Below are positions 7,696 to 17,251 of a DNA stretch of 39,815 bases, piece by piece. Every line of letters begins with the position of its first letter. The stretch's first letter is position 1. Below the pieces are notes generated by a model. The model did no database searches. It had not been told where the DNA came from and saw nothing but the letters and a program-made list of their open reading frames with translations. The DNA is from Hyphomicrobiales bacterium (GTDB taxonomy: Bacteria; Pseudomonadota; Alphaproteobacteria; Rhizobiales; Rhizobiaceae): positions 1-39,815 of the forward strand of contig UCNG01000031.1 in NCBI GenBank assembly GCA_900473915.1, in the 5' to 3' direction. Position numbers and translations under genes: made by a program.

Positions 7696-9060
7696 ATGAC
7701 AGACCGTACCTGCCTTTCCATCGTGCTTGCTGCTGGAGAAGGCACACGCATGAAATCCAGCCTGCCCAAAGTGTTGCATCAGGTGGCGGGATTGCCGCTG
7801 GTTTCGCATGTGGTCAAGGCAGTTCAGGGCACTGGCAAAAGCGATGTTGCGCTGGTCGTGGGGCGTGGCGCTGACGAAGTGCGTGCGGCGGTGGAAAAGA
7901 ATGCCGGGCCGGTGTCGGCCTTCGAGCAGAAGGAACGTCTCGGTACAGCGCACGCTGTCCTGGCAGCGCGTGCAGCAATTGAGCGCGGTTATGACGATCT
8001 GCTCATCGTTTTTGGTGACACGCCGCTGATCGAGGCGCAATCTCTGCAAAAGGCTCGGGAGCGGCTGGCCGCAGGCGCCGATGTTGTCGTTATCGGTTTC
8101 CGTCCGGATAATCCGCACGGCTATGGACGTCTGATTGAAGAAGGCGACAAACTGGTTGCCATCGTTGAGGAAAAAGAAGCAAGCGAAGCGCAGAAGCAGA
8201 TCGGTTTCTGCAATGGCGGGCTGATGGCTGTTCGCGGCCAACACGCGCTGGCGCTTCTGGATGCTGTCGATAACAACAACGCCAAGGGCGAATATTACCT
8301 CACCGACATTGTTGCCATCGCCCATGGCAGGGGCATGAATGTGACGGCCATCGAAGTCCCGGTCGACAATGTGATCGGCATCAACAACCGCGTCGAACTG
8401 GCTGAAGCAGAAACCATCTGGCAGCAGCGCAAGCGCCGCGAGATGATGCTGGCAGGTGTGACGCTTATTGCGCCTGAAACAGTGTTTTTCTCCCACGACA
8501 CGCTGATTGAGGCCGATGTTGTTGTTGAGCCGAACGTCTTCTTCGGTCCCCACGTGCATGTTGCGTCGGGAGCCCTGATCCATTCCTTCTCGCATCTTGA
8601 GGGGGCTGAAGTTGGTCCGAAGGCGGAGATCGGGCCGTTTGCACGCCTACGTCCGGGCGCAAATCTGGGCGAAAAGACCAAGGTAGGCAATTTCTGCGAA
8701 GTGAAGAACGCCACCGTGCACAAGGGCGCGAAGATCAATCACCTGACCTATATTGGCGATGCAACCGTCGGCGCAGGGAGCAACATCGGCGCTGGCACGA
8801 TCACCTGCAACTACGATGGCTACAACAAGTATAAGACGGTGATCGGCGAAAACGCGTTCATCGGGTCGAACAGTTCGCTGGTGGCCCCGGTGGAAATCGG
8901 CGACAATGCCTATATCGCATCGGGCAGCACGATCACGGACAATGTCCCTGCCGATGCGCTGGCTTTTGGCCGCGCGCGGCAAGAAACCAAGGAAGGTCGG
9001 GGGAAAATCCTGCGGGAGAAGTATGCCGCCATCAAAGCGGCTAAAACCCCGGCGAAATAA
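7696..9060 (+). CDS. glmU: Bifunctional GlmU: GlcN-1-P acetyltransferase / GlcNAc-1-P uridyltransferase
   Basis: This cytoplasmic enzyme makes UDP-GlcNAc for peptidoglycan and lipopolysaccharide. The N-terminal pyrophosphorylase domain opens with the nucleotide loop [18 protein letters not shown] and has FGDTPLI and GFCNGGLMA further on. From about residue 250 a left-handed beta-helix of hexapeptide repeats forms the acetyltransferase domain, with [17 protein letters not shown] and the [12 protein letters not shown] signature. ATG at 7696 gives 454 residues, the length I recall for Brucella GlmU, with GGACG five bases upstream; an in-frame ATG at 7660 would add 12 residues. The gene is followed by a double palindrome and then glmS, which acts two steps earlier in the same pathway. 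Confidence 0.97.
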   Translation: MTDRTCLSIVLAAGEGTRMKSSLPKVLHQVAGLPLVSHVVKAVQGTGKSDVALVVGRGADEVRAAVEKNAGPVSAFEQKERLGTAHAVLAARAAIERGYDDLLIVFGDTPLIEAQSLQKARERLAAGADVVVIGFRPDNPHGYGRLIEEGDKLVAIVEEKEASEAQKQIGFCNGGLMAVRGQHALALLDAVDNNNAKGEYYLTDIVAIAHGRGMNVTAIEVPVDNVIGINNRVELAEAETIWQQRKRREMMLAGVTLIAPETVFFSHDTLIEADVVVEPNVFFGPHVHVASGALIHSFSHLEGAEVGPKAEIGPFARLRPGANLGEKTKVGNFCEVKNATVHKGAKINHLTYIGDATVGAGSNIGAGTITCNYDGYNKYKTVIGENAFIGSNSSLVAPVEIGDNAYIASGSTITDNVPADALAFGRARQETKEGRGKILREKYAAIKAAKTPAK

Positions 9061-9078
9061 ATCATCCAATAGCTTGGA

Positions 9079-9181
9079 GCATTTCCAGCAAAAGTGCGAA
9101 GCGGTTTTGCGTTCGGAAATGCGGCAGAAACAGACAGTTAGAGCGGTTCCAACGATTCCGTAAAAGCAAGAACCGCTCTAA
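9079..9181. repeat. Pair of intergenic palindromes between glmU and glmS (RIME/Bru-RS-like)
   Basis: Two adjacent inverted repeats fill about half of the 209-base gap. The first pairs GCATTTCC (9079-9086) with GGAAATGC (9115-9122) around a centre holding AAGTGCGAAGCGGTTTTGCG. The second pairs TTAGAGCGGTT (9138-9148) with AACCGCTCTAA (9171-9181), an 11-bp perfect stem. They resemble the dispersed palindromic elements of Rhizobiales (RIME, Bru-RS). Copy number cannot be judged here. Neither has a T run, so neither is a standard terminator, but they may stabilise or end the glmU message. Confidence 0.65.
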
Positions 9182-9269
9182 ACGAGCGTCAATCCATTGG
9201 GTTGCCGTTCTGTGTTAGAATCTTTAAACCGCGAAGCACACGTCTCAAACGTCGGATCTGGAGCAACCC

Positions 9270-11093
9270 ATGTGTGGAATTATCGGCATTATCGGAAATA
9301 ACGAAGTCGCTCCGCTTCTCGTGGATGCACTGAAGCGGCTTGAATATCGCGGCTACGATTCTGCCGGTATCGCCACATTGCAGAACGGCAAGCTCGATCG
9401 CCGCCGTGCCGAAGGCAAGTTGGTCAATCTGGAAAAGCGACTGGCAGGAGAGCCGCTACCCGGTGTCATCGGTATCGGCCACACACGCTGGGCGACGCAT
9501 GGCAAGCCTGTGGAGCGCAATGCGCATCCGCACATTACCGAGCGCCTTGCGGTCGTTCATAACGGCATCATCGAGAATTTCGCCGAGCTTCGTGCCATGC
9601 TCGAAGCGGAAGGCTACAAGTTCCAGACGGAAACCGATACCGAAGCCGTCGCCCATCTGGTGACCCGCGAACTGGCAAAGGGCAAGTCCCCGGTCGAGGC
9701 TGTCCGCGACAGCCTGCCGATGCTGCACGGCGCTTTCGCGCTCGCCTTCGTGTTCGAAGGAGACGAAGAACTCCTGATCGGAGCGCGTCAGGGACCGCCG
9801 CTTGCTGTCGGTTATGGCGAAGGTGAAATGTTCCTCGGTTCCGACGCTATTGCGCTGTCGCCTTTCACCGATACCATCGCCTATCTCGAAGATGGCGATT
9901 GGGCTGTGCTGACGCGGAAGGGCGTGACCGTTTACGACGAGAACAACAACGAAGTTGAGCGCCCGATCCAGAAGACGCAGACGGCAAATATGCTTGTCTC
10001 CAAGGGCAATCACCGTCACTTTATGCAAAAAGAGATGTTCGAGCAGCCGGAAGTCATTTCTCATACGCTCGCCAATTATCTCGATTTCACCACGGGCAAA
10101 GTGCGTCAGGAAGCGATTGGCATAGATTTCAGCAAGATCGACCGCCTGACGATTTCTGCCTGCGGCACGGCCTATTATGCGGCATCTGTCGGCAAATACT
10201 GGTTTGAGCAGATTGCGCGCCTGCCGGTGGATAGCGATATCGCTTCCGAATTCCGCTATCGCGAAATGCCGCTGTCGAAGGATTCGCTGGCAATGTTCGT
10301 GTCGCAGTCCGGTGAAACGGCTGATACGCTGGCATCGCTGCGCTACTGCAAATCGCAAGGGCTGAAAATAGCTGCCGTCGTCAACGTGACGGGCTCGACC
10401 ATTGCGCGTGAATCCGATGCTATTTTCCCGACGCTCGCAGGGCCGGAGATCGGTGTCGCCTCGACCAAGGCTTTCACCTGTCAGCTCTCGGCCATGGCCT
10501 CATTGGCGATTGCCGCAGCCAAGGCGCGCGGCGCAATCGATGACAAGCGGGAACAGGAACTGGTGCGTCAGCTTTCCGAAGCACCGCGTTTCATCAATCA
10601 GGTGCTGAAGCTGGAAGACCAGATTGCGGCAGTCTGTCATGAACTCGCCAAAGTCAGTCATGTGCTTTATCTCGGTCGCGGCACATCCTTCCCGCTTGCC
10701 ATGGAAGGCGCGCTGAAGCTCAAGGAAATTTCCTATATCCACGCCGAAGGCTACGCCGCTGGCGAGTTGAAGCACGGCCCGATTGCGCTGATCGATGAAA
10801 CGATGCCGGTAATCGTCATCGCGCCGTCTGATCGTCTCTATGAAAAGACCGTTTCCAACATGCAGGAAGTTGCTGCGCGTGGCGGTCGGATCATTCTCAT
10901 CACCGACAAAAAAGGTGCAGAAGCTGCCAGCATCGACACGATGGCAACCATCGTTCTGCCGGATGTACCGGAATTCATCACGCCGCTCGTTTATGCGTTG
11001 CCGATCCAGATGCTGGCCTATCATACTGCTGTTCTGATGGGCACCGATGTTGACCAGCCGCGCAATCTCGCGAAGTCGGTCACCGTCGAATAA
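9270..11093 (+). CDS. glmS: Glutamine-fructose-6-phosphate aminotransferase (isomerising)
   Basis: GlmS makes glucosamine-6-phosphate from fructose-6-phosphate and glutamine, the entry to the amino-sugar pathway. The 607-residue length is normal. The N-terminal glutaminase has the nucleophile Cys directly after Met (MCGIIGIIG), with GHTRWATHG and HNGIIEN further on. Two SIS sugar-isomerase domains follow, with SACGTAYYA, SQSGETADT and GRGTSFPLAMEGALKLKEIS, and the C-terminus ends in the family's DQPRNLAKSVTVE. No glmS ribozyme is seen in the leader, as expected outside Gram-positives. A strong terminator follows at 11132-11157. Confidence 0.98.
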   Translation: MCGIIGIIGNNEVAPLLVDALKRLEYRGYDSAGIATLQNGKLDRRRAEGKLVNLEKRLAGEPLPGVIGIGHTRWATHGKPVERNAHPHITERLAVVHNGIIENFAELRAMLEAEGYKFQTETDTEAVAHLVTRELAKGKSPVEAVRDSLPMLHGAFALAFVFEGDEELLIGARQGPPLAVGYGEGEMFLGSDAIALSPFTDTIAYLEDGDWAVLTRKGVTVYDENNNEVERPIQKTQTANMLVSKGNHRHFMQKEMFEQPEVISHTLANYLDFTTGKVRQEAIGIDFSKIDRLTISACGTAYYAASVGKYWFEQIARLPVDSDIASEFRYREMPLSKDSLAMFVSQSGETADTLASLRYCKSQGLKIAAVVNVTGSTIARESDAIFPTLAGPEIGVASTKAFTCQLSAMASLAIAAAKARGAIDDKREQELVRQLSEAPRFINQVLKLEDQIAAVCHELAKVSHVLYLGRGTSFPLAMEGALKLKEISYIHAEGYAAGELKHGPIALIDETMPVIVIAPSDRLYEKTVSNMQEVAARGGRIILITDKKGAEAASIDTMATIVLPDVPEFITPLVYALPIQMLAYHTAVLMGTDVDQPRNLAKSVTVE

Positions 11094-11131
11094 ATTCAAT
11101 TCACTAAAGGGAAGACTTTATAAGTTGATAG

Positions 11132-11157
11132 AAATGGCGGCGGAGGGCCGCCATTTT
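11132..11157. terminator. Bidirectional intrinsic terminator between glmS and recG
   Basis: AAATGGCGGC (11132-11141) pairs perfectly with GCCGCCATTT (11147-11156) around a five-base loop, with a T run on the right and A-rich sequence on the left. It sits between convergent glmS and recG and ends two bases before the recG stop codon. Confidence 0.85.
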
Positions 11158-11158
11158 G

Positions 11159-13267
11159 CTAACCAGCCCGCAAGAGCCTGATCGCTTCGTCTCGCCCAAA
11201 GAGATAGAGCAATATCCGCAGCGCCTGTCCGCGTTCGGATTCTAGGTCTGGATCGCTCGTCAGAATATAGCGTGCGTCCTTGCGGGCGATTTCCAGAAGA
11301 TCGCCATGCGCTTCGATGGAAGCCAGACGGAAACCCGGCGTTCCCGATTGCCGTGTACCGAGCAATTCGCCTTCGCCACGCAGTTTCAGATCTTCCTCGG
11401 CGATGCGAAAACCGTCTTCCGTCTCGCGCATGACTTTTAACCGGGCTTGCGCGACTTCACCGAGCGGCCCCTTGTAAAGCAGCAGGCAGGTTGATGGTTT
11501 ATCGCCGCGGCCTACACGCCCGCGCAGCTGGTGCAATTGCGACAAGCCGAACCGTTCGGCATGCTCGATGACGATGATCGTCGCATCGGGCACATCTACG
11601 CCGACTTCGATCACTGTAGTGGCGACCAGAACCCGGGTTTCGCCCTGCTTGAACGCCCGCATGGCCTCATCTTTTTCCGCTCCGTTCATGCGGCCATGGA
11701 TAAGGCCAATGCGATCTCCAAAGACGGGTTTGAGGCTCTCAAAGCGCTCTTCGGCGGATGTCAGTTCCACGACTTCGGATTCTTCGACCAAAGGACAAAT
11801 CCAGTAGATTTTCTGTCCTTCTCCGACGGCCTTACGGATGCGCTCGACAAGTTCGCCCATGCGCTCCATCGGTACTATGGCAGTCGTGATGGACTGGCGT
11901 CCGGCGGGTTTCTCTGTCAGTTTCGACACATCCATGTCGCCAAAGGCGGTGAGGACTAAGGTGCGCGGAATGGGCGTCGCCGTCATGACCAGCATATCCG
12001 GCGCCGAACCTTTGGCTGTCAGCATCAAGCGTTGATGCACACCGAAGCGGTGTTGTTCATCGATGATGACCAGAACGAGGTCGTGATATTCGACCTTTTC
12101 CTGAAACAGCGCATGCGTGCCGATCACGATGTCGATGTCACCGCTTTTCAATCCTTCAAGTACAGTATTCCGGTCACGACCCTTTTCGCGGCCAATCAGG
12201 AGCGCTGCCTTCAGTCCTGCCTTTTCGGCAAGCGGTGCAATCGTCGCAAAATGCTGGCGTGCGAGCACCTCGGTCGGAGCCATAAGAGCGGATTGACCGC
12301 CGGATTCGGCAGCGTGCGCCATGGAAAGCAACCCCACCACCGTCTTGCCGGAGCCGACATCGCCTTGCAAAAGCCGCAACATGCGCTCCGGCGATTTGAG
12401 GTCTGTGATGATTTCGCGAACGGCCTGATCCTGCCCCTTGGTCAAGCGATAGGGCAGGTGCCGCATGATTTCGGCGACGATGCGTCCTGTGCCCTCTAGA
12501 GGGCGACCGGAAAGTCGCCGCGTCTTGGCGCGCACGAGAGCCAGCGCCAATTGTCCGGCCAGAAATTCGTCATAGGCGAGCCTGCGTCGCGAAATGCTTT
12601 CCAGCGCGATATCGGAAGGGTCTTCCGGCAGGTGAAGCGTGTTGAGCGACTGCTGGAAACTGGTGAAGCGCTCCCGCGCGAGCAGAGGCGGGTTGATCCA
12701 TTCCGGCAGCGGGGGCACGCGAGTCAATGCTTCCTTGACGGCACGCGCCAGCGTCTTGGACGACAGGCCAGCAGTTAGCGGATAGACCGGCTCGACCATT
12801 GGCAGATTGGCCGCATCTTCCAGGCTCGCAATATAGTCCGGATGAACCAAGGAGGCGCGGCCGTTGAACCATTCCACCTTGCCCGACACGATGACGGTCT
12901 CACCTTCGGGCAGCATTTTTTGCAGCCACGGCAATTGCGCGTGGAAGAAGGTCAGCGCAATTTCGCCTGTCTCGTCATGCGCGAAGACGCGATGCGGAAC
13001 ATTGCCGCGTCCGGGCGGCGCCGGCTGGTGCTGGTCGACAGTGACTTCCAGCGTGACGATTGCACCCTCCGGCGCGTTGACAATGCCGGGGCGATTTCGC
13101 CGGTCTATTACGCTATGCGGGGCCAGAAATAGAAGCTGGCCAACCTTCGGCTCAGCACCCGGCATGTCAGTGCCAAGCAGTTTGCCGAGCAGAGCCGCAA
13201 CCTTCGGGCCAATGCCGGAAAGCGAACGAATGGAAGCGAAAAATGGATCGAGAACGGATGGACGCAT
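11159..13267 (-). CDS. recG: ATP-dependent DNA helicase RecG
   Basis: RecG remodels stalled replication forks and branch-migrates Holliday junctions. The protein has 702 residues from ATG at 13267 (MRPSVLDPFF); a longer frame from 13315 is unlikely. The N-terminal half holds the wedge/OB region that binds the junction, beginning with a helix-hairpin type segment (LSGIGPKVAALLGKLLG). The helicase core has Walker A GDVGSGKT, the DEQH box (IIDEQHRFGVHQR), TATPIPRTL, HGRMNGAEKD, and the LHQLRGRVGRG motif VI with the RecG/Mfd-type TRG region after it. It is divergent from sdhE-mfd, so two repair translocases flank one promoter region. Confidence 0.97.
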   Translation of the reverse strand: MRPSVLDPFFASIRSLSGIGPKVAALLGKLLGTDMPGAEPKVGQLLFLAPHSVIDRRNRPGIVNAPEGAIVTLEVTVDQHQPAPPGRGNVPHRVFAHDETGEIALTFFHAQLPWLQKMLPEGETVIVSGKVEWFNGRASLVHPDYIASLEDAANLPMVEPVYPLTAGLSSKTLARAVKEALTRVPPLPEWINPPLLARERFTSFQQSLNTLHLPEDPSDIALESISRRRLAYDEFLAGQLALALVRAKTRRLSGRPLEGTGRIVAEIMRHLPYRLTKGQDQAVREIITDLKSPERMLRLLQGDVGSGKTVVGLLSMAHAAESGGQSALMAPTEVLARQHFATIAPLAEKAGLKAALLIGREKGRDRNTVLEGLKSGDIDIVIGTHALFQEKVEYHDLVLVIIDEQHRFGVHQRLMLTAKGSAPDMLVMTATPIPRTLVLTAFGDMDVSKLTEKPAGRQSITTAIVPMERMGELVERIRKAVGEGQKIYWICPLVEESEVVELTSAEERFESLKPVFGDRIGLIHGRMNGAEKDEAMRAFKQGETRVLVATTVIEVGVDVPDATIIVIEHAERFGLSQLHQLRGRVGRGDKPSTCLLLYKGPLGEVAQARLKVMRETEDGFRIAEEDLKLRGEGELLGTRQSGTPGFRLASIEAHGDLLEIARKDARYILTSDPDLESERGQALRILLYLFGRDEAIRLLRAG

Positions 13268-13346
13268 GGCGGGAGCATTAACTGCTTCGTCTCGCCGTGC
13301 AAGGGCGAGACGCAATCTTTCTGTGCTCTTTTTGTTCTTGTTGGAT

Positions 13347-13362
13347 AAACGGGTTCCCGTTT
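13347..13362. promoter_or_regulatory. Perfect palindrome in the recG / sdhE divergent region, possible operator
   Basis: AAACGGG-TT-CCCGTTT is a perfect 7+7 inverted repeat at 13347-13362. It lies about 55 bases upstream of sdhE and 80 bases upstream of recG, where promoters of both are expected; a TATATA at 13376-13381 could be the sdhE -10. The regulator is unknown, and the site does not match a LexA box. Confidence 0.4.
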
Positions 13363-13416
13363 GCGGCGCAGATGCTATATACCAGCACCAATTTGAATGA
13401 CTGGAGCTTACCGAGG

Positions 13417-13704
13417 ATGACTGGCAGCATATTGGCGACGGAAAATCTGGATGTACGGCGCCGCAAACTTCTGTTCCGCGCGTGGCACCGCGGTATGCGC
13501 GAGATGGATCTGATCCTCGGGCAATATGCGGATGAGTATATCGTCGGCTTCACCGACCCGCAGCTTGATGAGTTCGAGCATATTCTCGAAGTGCTCGACC
13601 GCGATCTTCTCAAATGGGTAACGGGCGAAAGCCCGATCCCGGCAGATTTCGACACGCCCCTGTTCCGCGATATTGTCGCCTTCCGCGACCGTATAGAATT
13701 CTGA
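13417..13704 (+). CDS. sdhE: FAD assembly factor SdhE
   Basis: A 95-residue SdhE/Sdh5-family (DUF339) protein that helps attach FAD covalently to the SdhA subunit of succinate dehydrogenase. The key motif is visible: RRRKLLFRAWHRGMREMD contains the RGxxE site needed for flavinylation. It is followed by the acidic helical D..EF..LLE-type region (QLDEFEHILEVLDRDLLKW). ATG at 13417 is chosen; the frame is open further upstream from 13297 but without homology. mfd follows after 13 bases and is probably co-transcribed, an arrangement of unknown meaning. Confidence 0.92.
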   Translation: MTGSILATENLDVRRRKLLFRAWHRGMREMDLILGQYADEYIVGFTDPQLDEFEHILEVLDRDLLKWVTGESPIPADFDTPLFRDIVAFRDRIEF

Positions 13705-13717
13705 GTTCAAGGTTCCC

Positions 13718-16700
13718 ATGCCCGTTTTCAGCAAACTAGGTCTCAAGTCCTCTAGCGTGCCCGGGGCAAAACGTCATATCGTGATCGACGGTGTTGCCGA
13801 CGGTTACGAGGCGTTCTGTCTCGCTCGGCTGGTGGAAGAGATCGGCGAACGCGGACCGATTATGTATATCGTGCGCGACGGGCAGCGCATTGCCGATCTT
13901 GAACAGGTGCTGGGTTTCGTGGCCCCGGATATGCCGGTTCTGCATCTGCCCGCATGGGACTGTCTGCCTTATGATCGCGTGTCGCCGGGAGCGGATGCTG
14001 CTGCGCGCAGGCTCACAGCGCTCGGTGCATTGGCCGCACTCAAGAAGACGCCGCATCCAGCCGTCGTCCTGACCACAGCCAATGCGGTCTTGCAAAAGCT
14101 ACCGCCTCAGGCGGCAATCGCCGAACAGGTGATTTCTGCACGTCCCGGCAACCAGCTGGATATGAACGATCTGGCATCCCGGCTGGAGCGCAACGGTTTC
14201 GAACGTGTGTCGACGGTGCGTGATATTGGCGAATTTGCCGTGCGCGGCGGCATTCTCGATCTTTATGCGCCGGGCTCGGAAGAACCGCTCAGGCTCGATT
14301 TCTTCGGCGACACGCTGGAGACGATTCGCGCCTTCGATCCTGCTTCGCAGCGCACGACCGGAACGCGCAAGGAATTCGTGCTCCAGCCGATGAGCGAAAT
14401 AACGCTCTCAGCCGAAATGATTAGCCGGTTCCGCAAGAATTATGTCGCCATGTTCGGCGCACCACAGCGTGACGATGCGCTCTATCAGGCGATCAGTGAA
14501 GGTCGCCGTTTTGCCGGCATGGAACACTGGCTGCCGCTGTTCTATGACACACTCGATACCGTATTCGATCATGCGGGCAATATGCCGGTGGTCTTTGACC
14601 ACCTCGTCCACGAGGCGCTGACCGAACGCCACACCATGGTCGTCGATCATTACGAGGCGCGGCTGCGGCAGGCGGAAGGCAAGGAACCGGGCAGCGATGC
14701 CGTGCCTTACAAGCCGGTTAAGCCGGAAACGCTTTATCTTACTCCCGCGGAAGTTGAGAAACACGCTGAAGCCGGTGGGATGCGTATTGATCTGACGCCG
14801 TTCGGCGCGCCGGAGGTTACAGGGCGGACGATTATTCATGCCGATGTGCAAAAGGGCCGCAGCTTCGCCGAGGAACGCGCCGCCACCGACGTGAACCTGT
14901 TTGAAGCGGTGGTGAAGCATATTGCCGAGCTGCGTGCTACGGGCAAAAAGGTGCTGGTTGCTGCCTGGACGGAAGGTTCGCTGGATCGTCTTTTGCAGGT
15001 GCTTGACGAACACGGGCTGGAAAAGATCGAATCGGTCGATCGGCTTTCCACGGTCAAGGCGCTTTCACGCGATAAGGTGACGGCGGCTGTACTGGCCGTT
15101 GAAAGCGGATTCGACGCTGGCGATCTCGTCATCGTGGCCGAGCAGGATATTCTCGGCGACCGTCTTGTTCGCCGTTCCAAGCGCCGCAAGCGCGATCAGG
15201 ATTTCATCTCGGAAGTCGCCTCGCTGACGGCTGGAGATATTGTCGTCCACGTTGATCACGGTATCGGTCGTTTTATTGGACTCAAGACAATCACGGCGGC
15301 GGGTGCGCCGCATGATTGCCTTGAAATCCATTATGCAGGCGATGACCGGCTGTTCCTGCCTGTTGAAAATATCGAGCTTCTGTCGCGCTATGGTTCGGAA
15401 GGGTCCGATGCGGTTCTCGACAAGTTGGGTGGCGGCGCATGGCAGATGCGCAAGGCCAAGCTCAAGAAGCGGCTCCTTGAGATTGCGGGGCATCTGATCC
15501 AGATCGCCGCCGAACGCCAGATGCGCGGCGCGCCGGTCATGACGCCACCGGATGGTCTCTATGCCGAGTTCGCCGCTCGCTTCCCGTACGATGAAACCGA
15601 CGATCAGCTAACGGCAATCGAGTCTGTCGCAGACGACCTGGCTGCTGGTAAGCCGATGGATCGCCTGATCTGCGGCGATGTCGGCTTTGGCAAGACGGAA
15701 GTGGCGTTGCGTGCTGCTTTCATTGCGGCGATGAGCGGCGTTCAGGTCGCGGTTGTCGTGCCGACGACGCTTTTGTCGCGCCAGCATTTCAAAACCTTCT
15801 CAAAGCGTTTCCATGGCCTGCCCATCAATGTTGCCCATGCATCGCGCCTCGTTGGGACGAAGGAGCTTGCAGCGGCCAAGAAGGGGCTGGAGGAAGGAAC
15901 CGTCGATATTGTCGTCGGCACCCATGCGCTTCTGGGCTCGTCCATCAAGTTCAAGAATCTCGGACTGCTTATCATCGATGAGGAGCAGCATTTCGGCGTC
16001 AAGCACAAGGAACGGCTGAAAGAACTGAAGTCGGACGTGCATGTGTTGACATTGTCAGCCACACCAATCCCGCGCACCTTGCAGCTTGCGCTGACCGGTG
16101 TGCGCGAACTGTCGCTCATTACTACGCCTCCCGTCGATCGCATGGCGGTGCGGACCTTCGTTTCGCCTTTCGATCCGCTCGTCATTCGCGAAACCCTTCT
16201 GCGTGAGCGTTATCGCGGTGGTCAAAGCTTCTACGTTTGCCCGCGTATTTCCGATCTTGGCGAGATCGAGGAATTCCTGAAAACCCATGTGCCTGAACTG
16301 AAAGTGGCCGTGGCTCATGGCCAGATGGCGCCGGGCGTTCTCGATGACATCATGAACGCCTTCTATGACGGCCAGTATGATGTGCTTCTGTCCACGACCA
16401 TCGTGGAATCGGGCCTCGATATTCCAACGGCCAACACGATGATCGTGCACCGTGCTGATATGTTCGGCTTGGCGCAGCTCTACCAGTTGCGTGGTCGCGT
16501 CGGGCGCTCCAAGCAGCGCGCCTTCGCGTTGTTTACGCTTCCAGCTGGCAAGATGCTGACGCAGATGGCGGAACGCCGCCTCAAGGTTCTGCAATCGCTA
16601 GACACGCTGGGGGCGGGCTTTCAGCTTGCCAGCCACGACATGGATATTCGTGGCGCGGGTAATCTGCTCGGCGAGGAACAATCGGGCCATATCAAGGAAG

Positions 16701-17230
16701 TCGGTTTCGAGCTTTATCAGCAAATGCTGGAAGAAGCCGTGGCCACGCTCAAGGGAACGATCGAGGTTGAAGACAGCCAGTGGTCGCCGCAGATCGCTAT
16801 TGGCACGGCGGTGATGATACCGGAAGCCTATGTTCCCGATCTTCAGTTGCGCCTCGGCCTCTATCGCCGTCTCGCCGATCTGGAAGAGCCGCAGGATATC
16901 GATGCCTTCGGCGCGGAACTTATCGACCGTTTTGGCCCGATGCCGGACGAAGTGCAGCATCTGCTCAAGATCGTTTACATCAAGGCGCTCTGCCGCCGTG
17001 CGAATGTCGAGAAGCTCGACGCCGGTCCGAAGGGCGTGGTGATCCAGTTCCGCAATGCGACCTTCAACAATCCAGTCGGTCTGGTGAAGATGATCGGCGA
17101 ACAGGGCTCCATGGCCAAGATCAGGCCGGACCAGAGCATCGTCTTCATCCGCGACTGGCCGACGCCGGAAAAGCGTCTCAACGGTTCCGCCGTCATCATG
17201 ACGCAACTGGCGAAGATCGCGGCGGGTTAA
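13718..17230 (+). CDS. mfd: Transcription-repair coupling factor Mfd
   Basis: Mfd removes RNA polymerase stalled at lesions and recruits UvrA for nucleotide excision repair. All parts of the 1170-residue protein are present in order. The UvrB-like N-terminal region has DCLPYDRVSP and GGILDLYAPG. The RNA-polymerase interaction domain reads GDIVVHVDHGIGRFIG at about residue 505. The translocase core has Walker A GDVGFGKTE, the box IIDEEQHFGV and TLSATPIPRTL. The TRG region (LAQLYQLRGRVGRS, then GAGNLLGEEQSGH) and the C-terminal regulatory domain (LRLGLYRRLADL) complete it. Length and motifs are normal. It follows sdhE closely and converges with the DsbA-like gene. Confidence 0.98.
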   Translation: MPVFSKLGLKSSSVPGAKRHIVIDGVADGYEAFCLARLVEEIGERGPIMYIVRDGQRIADLEQVLGFVAPDMPVLHLPAWDCLPYDRVSPGADAAARRLTALGALAALKKTPHPAVVLTTANAVLQKLPPQAAIAEQVISARPGNQLDMNDLASRLERNGFERVSTVRDIGEFAVRGGILDLYAPGSEEPLRLDFFGDTLETIRAFDPASQRTTGTRKEFVLQPMSEITLSAEMISRFRKNYVAMFGAPQRDDALYQAISEGRRFAGMEHWLPLFYDTLDTVFDHAGNMPVVFDHLVHEALTERHTMVVDHYEARLRQAEGKEPGSDAVPYKPVKPETLYLTPAEVEKHAEAGGMRIDLTPFGAPEVTGRTIIHADVQKGRSFAEERAATDVNLFEAVVKHIAELRATGKKVLVAAWTEGSLDRLLQVLDEHGLEKIESVDRLSTVKALSRDKVTAAVLAVESGFDAGDLVIVAEQDILGDRLVRRSKRRKRDQDFISEVASLTAGDIVVHVDHGIGRFIGLKTITAAGAPHDCLEIHYAGDDRLFLPVENIELLSRYGSEGSDAVLDKLGGGAWQMRKAKLKKRLLEIAGHLIQIAAERQMRGAPVMTPPDGLYAEFAARFPYDETDDQLTAIESVADDLAAGKPMDRLICGDVGFGKTEVALRAAFIAAMSGVQVAVVVPTTLLSRQHFKTFSKRFHGLPINVAHASRLVGTKELAAAKKGLEEGTVDIVVGTHALLGSSIKFKNLGLLIIDEEQHFGVKHKERLKELKSDVHVLTLSATPIPRTLQLALTGVRELSLITTPPVDRMAVRTFVSPFDPLVIRETLLRERYRGGQSFYVCPRISDLGEIEEFLKTHVPELKVAVAHGQMAPGVLDDIMNAFYDGQYDVLLSTTIVESGLDIPTANTMIVHRADMFGLAQLYQLRGRVGRSKQRAFALFTLPAGKMLTQMAERRLKVLQSLDTLGAGFQLASHDMDIRGAGNLLGEEQSGHIKEVGFELYQQMLEEAVATLKGTIEVEDSQWSPQIAIGTAVMIPEAYVPDLQLRLGLYRRLADLEEPQDIDAFGAELIDRFGPMPDEVQHLLKIVYIKALCRRANVEKLDAGPKGVVIQFRNATFNNPVGLVKMIGEQGSMAKIRPDQSIVFIRDWPTPEKRLNGSAVIMTQLAKIAAG

Positions 17231-17251
17231 TCCCCCGCCGTTATTTTCGGC

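Noticed and set aside
7396-8595. 399-codon minus-strand frame opposite ccdA and glmU
   Set aside because: It spans two real genes on the other strand; the His/Gln-rich product is a typical antisense artefact of GC-rich coding DNA.
9182-9269. glmS ribozyme or other riboswitch before glmS
   Set aside because: The leader is short and shows no ribozyme core; this control is known from Gram-positive bacteria.
9456-10358. 300-codon minus-strand frame opposite glmS
   Set aside because: Antisense shadow; glmS has all family motifs in the other strand.
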